Source: Hyphomicrobiales bacterium (GTDB lineage: Bacteria; Pseudomonadota; Alphaproteobacteria; Rhizobiales; Beijerinckiaceae). Taken from it: 6,814 bases of DNA. The stretch covers positions 1-6,814 of the forward strand of contig JAQGJO010000074.1 in NCBI GenBank assembly GCA_028290595.1. Reading direction: 5' to 3'. Below, piece by piece: positions 1 through 5,993 of the stretch; positions within the stretch are counted from its first letter, which is position 1; the number at the start of each line of letters is the position of its first letter. A program made the translations under genes and the position numbers. Under the pieces are notes generated by a model, which was given only the letters and a program-made list of their open reading frames with translations, did not search any database and was not told the origin of the DNA.

Positions 1-1
1 G

Positions 2-1249
2 GGCACGATCTCGACCTGGTTCAAGAAGGCGGGAGACCGGATCGAGGCCGGCGAGAATCTGCTTGAGATCGAAACCGATAAGGTTTCGATGGAGGTGCAG
101 GCGATCTAATCCGGCATCGTTTCGCAAATCGTGTACGCGGCGGGAGAGACGGCGCCGGTGGGCGCGATCATCGCGGTGATTGGCGACGGCAAGCTGCAGG
201 TGAAGCGCGCAGAGCCAGTGACCAAGCCTGCCGCGCAAAAGTCTGCACAGCCGGTCGCTCCTCAATTCGCTGGCAAAGCACAGGGCACTCTCGCCGAGCG
301 GGGTTTCGCGCCATTCAATGAAGTCTTCACGCCGACCGGCAATTTCGGCCGGGCCGAGATCGCGCAAGGGATTCGCACAACGCCGCTGGCGCGCCGGCTG
401 ATCGCGCAGCATGGCGTCGATGCCAATCGCCTGGTCGCGCAGGTGCGCTCGCAGGGGCGAGGACGGATCGCCGCCGCCGATGTTCAGGCAGCGATGGCGG
501 ATCGATCGCAATCTTTTTCGCAACCTTTGCCGATCACGGGACCACGTGAGCGGCAGCCGCTCAATCGCATCCGCCAGCAGACGGCGAAGCATCTGACGCG
601 CGCCTGGCAGAGCATTCCGCATGTCTTTCAGACGATCGAAATCGACTTCAGCGCAGTCTTGAAATTGCGCGAGCAGCGCAAGGACGCCTGGCGTGCGCAG
701 CATGGCGCGAGCCTGACCTATCTGCCGTTCATCGCACGCGCCGTCTGCCTGGCGATCCGCCAATGGCCAAAGGTAAATTCCTCCATCGACGGCGATACGC
801 TGCTCGTCGCCAGCGAGATCAATCTCGGCATCGCCGTCGATCTTGCCCATGAAGGGCTCGTCGTGCCGGTGATCAAGGGCGCTGACGGGATGAATGTCGC
901 CGGTCTGGCGGTTGCCATCCAGAAACTGTCGGAGAAGGCGCGGGCCGGCAAGCTGACGCCGGATGATCTTGAAGGCGCGACCTATACGATTTCCAACAAC
1001 GGTAGCTTCGGCACGCTGTTCACGGCGCCGCTGATCAACGCGCCGCAGGCGGCTATCCTCTCCACCGATGCGATCGTCAAACGCGCCGTCGTCGTCGAGA
1101 CGGAGTTCGGCGAGGCCATCGTGGCGCGACCGGTCGGCATTGTGGCGCAAAGCTTCGATCATCGCGCCTTCGATGGCGCCTATTCGGCGTCATTCCTGGC
1201 AGCAGTGAAGAGCATTACCGAAACACGTGACTGGACGGCAGAGTTCTAA
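2..1249 (+). pseudogene. 2-oxo-acid dehydrogenase E2 (dihydrolipoamide acyltransferase), 5'-partial, in-frame TAA
   Basis: Reading from base 2 gives a lipoyl domain that enters from beyond the window edge. Its lipoylation motif ETDKVSMEV has the lysine codon at 80-82. The frame then hits TAA at 107-109 and resumes in the same frame with the rest of the lipoyl fold (SGIVSQIV, then AAGETAPVGAIIAVIG). A linker, a peripheral subunit-binding domain (about 371-496, TTPLARRLIAQHGVD) and a full acyltransferase domain (about 545-1246) follow. The catalytic motif DHRAFDG is present, with His at 1160-1162 and Asp at 1172-1174. E2 is the core of pyruvate-, acetoin- or branched-chain-type dehydrogenase complexes and moves the acyl group from lipoyl-lysine to CoA in the cytoplasm. 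The stop would separate the lipoyl arm from the catalytic core. The only restart in frame is a GTG at 131, which has no convincing ribosome binding site and would give a protein without a lipoyl domain. The substrate class cannot be fixed without the E1 genes, expected upstream. The E2 family is certain; pseudogene status assumes the TAA is not a sequencing error. Confidence 0.85.
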
Positions 1250-1269
1250 CCACCTCAGAGGGCAACCAA

Positions 1270-2238
1270 ATGCGTGAGAACAAACATCGCCTCGGATGGA
1301 TCGGCATGGGTCGCATGGGCACACCCATGGCGGAGCTGCTGCTGAAGGCCGGCAATGAGGTGCAGTTGTGGAACCGCACCAAGGCCAAGGCGGAACCGTT
1401 GGCTGCCAAAGGCGCGAAGCTCGTCGATGCGCCGTCCGATCTTGCCGGCGTCGATATTCTTTTCACCATGGTTTCCACCGGCAAGGATCTGGAGCAGATC
1501 TATTTCGGCGCCAATGGCGTCGCCGTGGGCGGCAAGGGCAAGACGCCAAAAATCTTCGTCGATTGTTCGTCCATCGGCGTGGAAGATTCTGCCAGGATCG
1601 CGGCGCGCTTAAGCGAGGCCGGCGCGCAGTTTCTCGCCGTTCCGGTGTCGGGCTAGGGCAAATGTGTGATGGTGAAGATACTGTCGGCGGTGGCGTCGGG
1701 TCCGCGTGAGGCATTCGAGATCGCCAAGCCCTATATCGACACGTTTGCGTTGGCCGGCACATCCTATGTGGGCGAAGGCGAGTTGGCCCGCATCTGCAAG
1801 ATCGCCCACAACGTCATGCTCGGCGTGGTGATCCAGAATCTTGTCGAGATCACTATACTTGCGCAGAAACATGGCGTGCCGCGCCATGCCTTCCTTGAGT
1901 TTATGAACAACAGCGTCATGGGCTCGACCTTCATGCGCTACAAGAGCAATGCGCTCGTCAATCTCGACTGGACGACGACATTCACGCCGGAGCTTTTGCG
2001 CAAGGACATGGACCTGGGGCTGGCCGCCGGGCGCAAGCACGATGTGCCGATGCCGGTCACCGTGATGGCGCGCGAGGCGATCCAGGCGCATTTCGGCGCG
2101 GCTTCGCTGAAACCGGACCCGAAAGCCTATCTCGACATGGACTTTGCCGCTTTGCTGGAGACGCAAGCGCTTGCCTCGGGCATCCGCCTCGAAAGCGAGA
2201 ATGTTCCGGTGCCGACGGGCTTGGAAGTCGGGCACTGA
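1270..2238 (+). pseudogene. 3-hydroxyisobutyrate dehydrogenase-family (beta-hydroxyacid dehydrogenase) gene interrupted by in-frame TAG
   Basis: These enzymes oxidise or reduce short beta-hydroxyacids or semialdehydes with NAD(P). The N-terminal half has the Rossmann motif GWIGMGRMG (codons 9-17) and an NRT segment after the second strand. It ends in the substrate-loop motif VPVSG (codons 124-128). TAG follows at 1654-1656. The same frame then continues with the rest of the family fold: VASGPREAF, the catalytic-lysine region GEGELARICKIAHN (Lys at 1798-1800), and the all-helical C-terminal domain to TGA at 2236-2238. Counted through the stop it is 322 codons, slightly longer than the usual 290-300. 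The start at 1270 has AGAGGG at 1257-1262, 7 bases upstream, and lies 20 bp after the E2 stop, so the two were co-transcribed. The codons after the stop (about 1657-1683) fit the family poorly. A GTG at 1666 could restart translation of the C-terminal half. The substrate is unknown; given hpaI downstream, succinic semialdehyde reduction is one possibility, as inference only. Confidence 0.85.
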
Positions 2239-2274
2239 CTTGCTAAGCCTGTTCCAGACAGTTTGGGGCAGGCA

Positions 2275-3171
2275 ATGGCAGATCAAGTGGGCAGACTTGC
2301 AGCAGTTCGACTTGAAACGCGCAGGTTTGCGGCGCCGCCGCCGACCTGGGGGCTGGTCCGCGACGACGGATTCGTCGACCTGGGCGCGCGCTATAGCGCC
2401 AGGTTTCCGACCCTGAAGCATGTTGTCGAAGCAGGCGGTCTGCGGGCGATCGTGGAAGCGAATGTTGCGACACCGGTCGATCATCCGCTCACGGCGCTGA
2501 CCTATCTGCCGCCACTTGGCAATGCTCAGAAGATCATCTGCATCGGCGTCAATTATCCCGATCGCAACGAGGAATATAAGGACGGCCAGTCTGCCGCCAG
2601 CTATCCGAGCATCTTCCTGCGCTTTCCGACATCCTTTGTCGGCCACGGCGAGAACCTCATCAGGCCGCCGGAATCCGAACAGCTCGATTACGAAGGCGAA
2701 GTGACGCTCGTCATCGGCAAGCCCGGCCGCCGCATTGCGCAAGCGCAGGCGCTCGATCATGTCGCCGCCGTGACCCTGTGCAACGAAGGCACGATCCGCG
2801 ACTGGCTGCGCCATTCGCGCTTCAACGTCACCCAGGGCAAGAATTTCGATCGCAGCGGCAGTATCGGCCCGTGGATCATCCCTTACAGCGACGAGAGCCA
2901 GATCGCCGACATCCGGTTGACGACGAAGGTGAATGGCGAGGTCCGTCAGGACGATCGCACCTCAAGGATGATGTTCAACTTCCGCTATCTGATTTCCTAT
3001 GTCTCGACGTTCGCCACGCTTCTGCCTGGCGATCTCATCGTCACCGGCACGCCGACAGGCGCCGGTGCGCGTTTCTCGCCGCCGATCTGGCTGAAGGCAG
3101 GCGATGTGATCGAGGTGGAGGCGGAAGGCATCGGCGTGCTGCGCAACGGCGTCGAGGACGAGAAGCCATGA
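2275..3171 (+). CDS. Fumarylacetoacetate hydrolase (FAH) family protein, HpaG-like role likely
   Basis: The protein has 298 residues, typical of single-domain FAH enzymes with an N-terminal extension. FAH-family enzymes use a divalent metal to hydrolyse, decarboxylate or isomerise 2-oxo-acid intermediates of aromatic catabolism. The N-terminal domain covers about residues 1-80. The FAH fold begins at IICIGVNYPDRNEEY (87-101). Metal ligands are expected in DYEGEV (Glu140, Glu142). The third position lies in CNEGTIRDW, where Glu171 stands in place of the more usual Asp. GKNFDRSGSIGPW (188-200) and PGDLIVTGTPTGAG (251-264) are family signatures. ATG 2275 is preferred over a TTG at 2263 because GGGG at 2265-2268 is 6 bases upstream of it. 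The gene lies 36 bp after the preceding reading frame and overlaps hpaH by 4 bases (ATGA), so it is translationally coupled to it. That context suggests it acts just before HpaH, as an HpaG-type isomerase/decarboxylase. An acylpyruvase or other FAH activity cannot be excluded. Confidence 0.9.
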   Translation: MADQVGRLAAVRLETRRFAAPPPTWGLVRDDGFVDLGARYSARFPTLKHVVEAGGLRAIVEANVATPVDHPLTALTYLPPLGNAQKIICIGVNYPDRNEEYKDGQSAASYPSIFLRFPTSFVGHGENLIRPPESEQLDYEGEVTLVIGKPGRRIAQAQALDHVAAVTLCNEGTIRDWLRHSRFNVTQGKNFDRSGSIGPWIIPYSDESQIADIRLTTKVNGEVRQDDRTSRMMFNFRYLISYVSTFATLLPGDLIVTGTPTGAGARFSPPIWLKAGDVIEVEAEGIGVLRNGVEDEKP

Positions 3172-3977
3172 GCGCGCTGACGCGAGAAGAGATCATCGGG
3201 GCTGCACGGCGGCTTGAAGAGGCCGAGCGCACCCGCAAGCAGATCCGCATGCTGAGCCTCGAGCATCCTGGCCTCAACATGACGGACGCCTATGCCATTC
3301 AGAAGGCGTGGATGGACCTCAAGCTGGCGCAGGGGCGCAAGATCAAGGGTCACAAGATTGGCCTGACGTCGAAGGCCATGCAGTCGGCGCTTAACATCGA
3401 TATGCCGGATTCCGGCGTCCTGCTCGACGACATGTTCTTTCAGGATGCAGGCGATATTCCAACCGACCGTTTCATCGCGACGCGTATCGAGGCGGAACTC
3501 GCCTTCGTGCTGAAATCGCGCCTCGCCGGGCCCGACTGCACCTTGTTCGATGTCATCAACGCGACCGAATATGTGACGCCGGCGCTGGAAATTCTCGATA
3601 CGCGCATTCTGCGTGTCGATCCGCAAACCAAAGTCACGCGCACGGTGTTCGATACGATTGCCGATAATGCTGCCAATGCAGGCATTGTGCTGGGCGGGCG
3701 GCCGTTCCGGCCGATGGATGCGGACATGCGCTGGGTCGGCGCGATCGTGTTTAAGAATGCACAGGTGGAGGAGACGGGGCTGGCAGCCGGCGTGCTCAAC
3801 CATCCGGCCATGGGCATTGCCTGGCTCGCCAATCGTCTGGCCGAACATGGCGGCGCGCTGGAGGCGGGCCAGACTGTGCTTGCCGGTTCTTTCATCCGCC
3901 CGATCGAAGCACGCAAGGGCGATACGTTCCACGCGGATTACGGGCCCTGGGGCACCGTAAGCTGCCATTTTTCTTGA
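3168..3977 (+). CDS. hpaH: 2-oxohept-3-ene-1,7-dioate hydratase
   Basis: The 269-residue product is collinear with Escherichia coli HpaH/HpcG (about 267 residues) as I recall it, with long shared stretches. These include KGHKIGLTSKAMQ (60-72), LLDDMFF (85-91), DIPTDRFI (96-103), FDTIADNAANAGIVLGGRP (161-179), AAGVLNHPA (206-214) and ARKGDTFHADYG (248-259). The metal ligands known for this family map to Glu108 and Glu110 (RIEAE) and Glu141. The enzyme adds water to 2-oxohept-3-enedioate, giving 4-hydroxy-2-oxoheptanedioate in the homoprotocatechuate meta-cleavage pathway in the cytoplasm. The start is the ATG of the ATGA overlap with the FAH gene, with GAGG at 3154-3157 as a modest ribosome binding site. 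The open frame extends further 5', but that part is out-of-frame FAH sequence with no family similarity. The gap of 7 bp to hpaI, the next enzyme of the pathway, supports the assignment. 2-Oxopent-4-enoate hydratases are homologous, but this sequence is clearly closer to HpaH. Confidence 0.95.
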   Translation: MSALTREEIIGAARRLEEAERTRKQIRMLSLEHPGLNMTDAYAIQKAWMDLKLAQGRKIKGHKIGLTSKAMQSALNIDMPDSGVLLDDMFFQDAGDIPTDRFIATRIEAELAFVLKSRLAGPDCTLFDVINATEYVTPALEILDTRILRVDPQTKVTRTVFDTIADNAANAGIVLGGRPFRPMDADMRWVGAIVFKNAQVEETGLAAGVLNHPAMGIAWLANRLAEHGGALEAGQTVLAGSFIRPIEARKGDTFHADYGPWGTVSCHFS

Positions 3978-3984
3978 GGTTGAT

Positions 3985-4749
3985 ATGTTCGAGATAGCCA
4001 ATCCGTTCAAAGCAGCGATGAAGGCCAAGAAGCCGCAGATCGGCCTGTGGCAGGCGCTCGCCAATCCGATCTCGGCCGAACTGTGCGCCGGTGCGGGTTT
4101 TGATTTTCTCGTCGTCGATGGCGAGCATGCACCCAACGACATCCCCACCATCGCGGCGCAATTGCAAGCGATCAAGGGCACCTTGGCGCATGCCATCGTG
4201 CGGCCGCCGATCGGCGAAACGCATCTCATCAAGCAATTACTCGACATCGGCGCGCAGACAATCCTTGTGCCGATTGTCGAGACGGTGGAGCAGACTGAGC
4301 AGCTTGTGCGCGCTGTGCGCTATCCGCCGCAGGGCGTGCGCGGCGTCGCCACCCTGACGCGTGCCGCGCAGTTCGGGCGGGTGCCGGATTATCTAAAGCG
4401 CGCCAATGACGAGATCTGCCTGCTGGTGCAGGTTGAGACCCTGAAGGGCCTCGACAATCTCGATGCGATCGCGGCGGTGGAGGGCGTAGACGGCGTCTTC
4501 ATCGGGCCGTCCGATCTCTCGGCGGCGCTTGGCCATCTCGGCGATCCGATGCATCCCGATGTGGTGAAGGTAATCGAGGATTGCATCAAGCGGATTGCCG
4601 CAGCCGATAAGGCGCCGGGTATTCTGATGGTCAACGAGCCCTTCGCGCGCAAATGTCTGGAGCTGGGCACGTTGTTTCTGGCGGTGGGATCGGATGTGAC
4701 TGTGCTGGCGCAGGGTACGACCGCGCTGGCTGCGAAGTATAAGAGCTAA
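3985..4749 (+). CDS. hpaI: 4-hydroxy-2-oxoheptane-1,7-dioate aldolase
   Basis: The 254-residue product belongs to the HpcH/HpaI class II (metal-dependent) pyruvate aldolases; E. coli HpaI has about 262 residues. Retained active-site residues are His48 in DGEHAPND (catalytic base), Arg73 in VRPP (pyruvate carboxylate binding), Gln149 and Glu151 in LVQVET, and Asp177 in IGPSDLSA (metal ligand). It cleaves 4-hydroxy-2-oxoheptanedioate into pyruvate and succinic semialdehyde, the step after HpaH. The ATG at 3985 has GAGG at 3976-3979, 5 bases upstream, overlapping the hpaH stop, so translation is probably coupled. Family members are promiscuous for aldehydes, and related aldolases act on 2-keto-3-deoxy sugar acids. 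The adjacent hpaH makes the heptanedioate substrate the best choice. It is the last plus-strand gene and ends 9 bp before a large inverted repeat. Confidence 0.94.
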   Translation: MFEIANPFKAAMKAKKPQIGLWQALANPISAELCAGAGFDFLVVDGEHAPNDIPTIAAQLQAIKGTLAHAIVRPPIGETHLIKQLLDIGAQTILVPIVETVEQTEQLVRAVRYPPQGVRGVATLTRAAQFGRVPDYLKRANDEICLLVQVETLKGLDNLDAIAAVEGVDGVFIGPSDLSAALGHLGDPMHPDVVKVIEDCIKRIAAADKAPGILMVNEPFARKCLELGTLFLAVGSDVTVLAQGTTALAAKYKS

Positions 4750-4758
4750 GAGTGAGGC

Positions 4759-4895
4759 TGACGCCCCCGTCCTTCGAGACGCAACGCCTTGCGTTGCTCC
4801 TCAGGATGAGGGCTTCTGGTGAAACGGTACAAGCTATCAGAAGCCCTCATCCTGAGGAGCCTGCGCAGCAGGCGTCTCGAAGGACGGGGGCGTCA
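4759..4895. repeat. 137-bp inverted repeat: two head-to-head copies of a Rhizobiales-type palindromic element
   Basis: The left arm 4759-4818 and right arm 4838-4895 are inverted copies around a 19-base spacer (4819-4837). The outer 24 bases (4759-4782 against 4872-4895) and inner 23 bases (4796-4818 against 4838-4860) match perfectly. Only the centres differ (4783-4795, 13 bases; 4861-4871, 11 bases). Each arm also folds on itself. The left apex is GCAACGC-CTT-GCGTTGC (4781-4797) and the right is GCCTGC-GCA-GCAGGC (4859-4873), flanked by GAG/CTC and TCCT/AGGA pairs. The sequence CCTCATCCTGAGGAGC...GCGTCTCGAAGG is of a kind I recall as a very common intergenic repeat in Bradyrhizobium-like genomes; copy number cannot be checked here. 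It sits between the convergent hpaI and solute-binding-protein genes and could act as a bidirectional transcription barrier or stabilise mRNA 3' ends. No clear U-tract follows on either strand, so a classical intrinsic terminator is not claimed. Confidence 0.93.
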
Positions 4896-4910
4896 TGCAC
4901 GGATCAAAAC

Positions 4911-5888
4911 CTACATCGGCTCGATCGCCAGATCCTTGATGAGCTTGCTCCACATCACCGTCTCTTCGGCGAAGAAACTTGCCGCTTCAGCCGGCGTGCT
5001 GCCGACGGGGACCAGCATCATCTCGAGCAGGCGTTTGTTGATCGCGGGCGATTTGATCACCTCGGCCACGTCCTTGCTGATCTTTGCGGCCAATGGCGCC
5101 GGTGTGCCCGGCGGGGCGAGGAGGCCGAACCACGAGATCGAACGGAAGCCGGGCAGAACTTCCGACACGGATGGTACGTCGGGCAGCGCGCTTGAGCGTT
5201 CGGTGTCTGCGACGGCGAGGATGCGCGCCGTGCCGGCCTGGTGCAGCGGCAGGGACGTGACGATCGTGTCGAAGAAGAAATCGACATGGCCGGCTGCGAT
5301 GTCGGTGAGAATGGGCGCTGCGCCGCGATAGGGCACGTGGACCGTGTCGATGCCGGCTTTTGCTTCCAGCAAGCGGGCGGTGAGATAGCCTGTCGATCCA
5401 GCGCCCTGCGAGGCGTAATTCAGTTTGCCAGGCATGCGCTTGGCCAGGGCGATGAAATCTTTCAGCGTCTTGGTTTCAAGGCCGTTGCGGACGACGAGGA
5501 CGTTGGACACTTTCGCCATCAGCGAAATAGGCATGAATTTCGTCGCGTCGTAATTGACGTCTTTGTAGAGCAGCTTGTTGATGGTGATGGGGCCTGGTGG
5601 TGTGGCGAGCAATGTATAGCCGTCTGGGTCCGCGCGTGAGAAACGATCGGCCCCCGTATTGCCGCCGCCGCCGGATATGTTCTCGATGATGACGCCCTTC
5701 TCCCATTTCTGGCCGAGGCCTTCGCCGACGACGCGCGTCAGGCTGTCGAGCGTCGAGCCGGCGGGGAACGGCAGGATGATTTTGACAAGGCGTGAGGGAA
5801 AGACATCCTGAGCGGTGGCGACGCCGGCAAAGAGATGCAATGTCGCAAATGAACAGGCGATTGCTGTTGCCCAGCGCCTCGTGATCAT
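4911..5888 (-). CDS. Bug/TctC-family periplasmic tripartite tricarboxylate transporter substrate-binding protein
   Basis: The 325-residue protein has an N-terminal signal peptide: Arg4-Arg5, a hydrophobic stretch to about residue 24, and an ATA|QD signal peptidase I site after Ala26. The mature part shows Bug-family landmarks. These are VKIILPFPAGSTLDSLTR near the N-terminus, GGGGNTGADRFSRADPDGYTLL, NYASQGAGSTGYLTARLLE, VPYRGAAPILTDIAAGHVDFFFD, and ALPDVPSVSE before a WFGLLAPPGTPAP segment. Such proteins bind small carboxylates or other solutes in the periplasm and deliver them to a TctAB-type membrane pair. No tctA or tctB gene is in the window, so it looks like one of the many orphan Bug proteins. 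The ligand is unknown; neighbouring aromatic and acyl-CoA catabolic genes suggest an organic acid. GGAGG (plus-strand CCTCC at 5894-5898) lies 5 bases before the ATG. The stop is TAG (4911-4913), which shows TAG works as a normal terminator here. Confidence 0.93.
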   Translation of the reverse strand: MITRRWATAIACSFATLHLFAGVATAQDVFPSRLVKIILPFPAGSTLDSLTRVVGEGLGQKWEKGVIIENISGGGGNTGADRFSRADPDGYTLLATPPGPITINKLLYKDVNYDATKFMPISLMAKVSNVLVVRNGLETKTLKDFIALAKRMPGKLNYASQGAGSTGYLTARLLEAKAGIDTVHVPYRGAAPILTDIAAGHVDFFFDTIVTSLPLHQAGTARILAVADTERSSALPDVPSVSEVLPGFRSISWFGLLAPPGTPAPLAAKISKDVAEVIKSPAINKRLLEMMLVPVGSTPAEAASFFAEETVMWSKLIKDLAIEPM

Positions 5889-5893
5889 GATGG

Positions 5894-5898
5894 CCTCC
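5894..5898 (-). promoter_or_regulatory. Ribosome binding site of the Bug/TctC gene
   Basis: GGAGG on the minus strand, 5 bases upstream of the ATG at 5888. It fixes the start that yields a complete signal peptide. Confidence 0.8.
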
Positions 5899-5907
5899 CT
5901 CTATACC

Positions 5908-5935
5908 ACGCGGCAATCTTTTGTTGTTGCCGCGT
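5908..5935. promoter_or_regulatory. Perfect 9-bp inverted repeat upstream of the Bug/TctC gene (possible operator or leader hairpin)
   Basis: ACGCGGCAA (5908-5916) and TTGCCGCGT (5927-5935) are exact reverse complements around a 10-base, AT-richer spacer (5917-5926). The dyad starts 20 bases upstream of the ATG, just before the ribosome binding site. It is too far from the upstream gene stop (58 bp) and lacks a following U-run, so a terminator is less likely. A repressor or activator site, or a 5'-UTR hairpin, fits the position better. A weak promoter candidate (TTGCGC at 5975-5970, 17-base spacer, TAGAAA at 5952-5947, minus strand) lies just upstream. That would put the dyad downstream of the transcription start, but the promoter match is poor. 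Confidence 0.5.
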
Positions 5936-5993
5936 TGGTTGCAGTATTTCTAGCGCGCCCTCAAATGGAGCGCAATGCAGCTTTGGTTGCTCG

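Noticed and set aside
107..1656. Stop-codon reassignment or programmed recoding explaining both in-frame stops
   Set aside because: TAA and TAG both end other genes in the window at expected positions (1247-1249, 4747-4749, 4911-4913, 5994-5996). No selenocysteine-type context applies, since neither stop is TGA.
1609..2814. Minus-strand open frame of 401 codons
   Set aside because: It lies antisense to the dehydrogenase and FAH-family genes, spans a gene boundary, is Arg/His-rich with no recognisable domain, and is typical shadow coding in GC-rich DNA.
2778..3167. 5' extension of the hpaH frame
   Set aside because: The extension is an Arg-rich out-of-frame reading of the FAH-family gene. 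Family length and the ATGA overlap place the hpaH start at 3168.
2997..4247. Minus-strand open frame of 416 codons
   Set aside because: It is antisense to the FAH-family gene, hpaH and hpaI, which all have strong family motifs; its own translation shows none.
4759..4895. Insertion sequence, MITE with target-site duplication, or CRISPR repeat
   Set aside because: No transposase is present, I see no flanking direct duplication at the arm ends, and there are only two inverted copies without regular spacers.
4752..5195. Plus-strand open frames across the inverted repeat and the 3' end of the Bug/TctC gene
   Set aside because: They translate the palindromic repeat and the antisense of a well-supported gene; no domain or ribosome binding site supports them.
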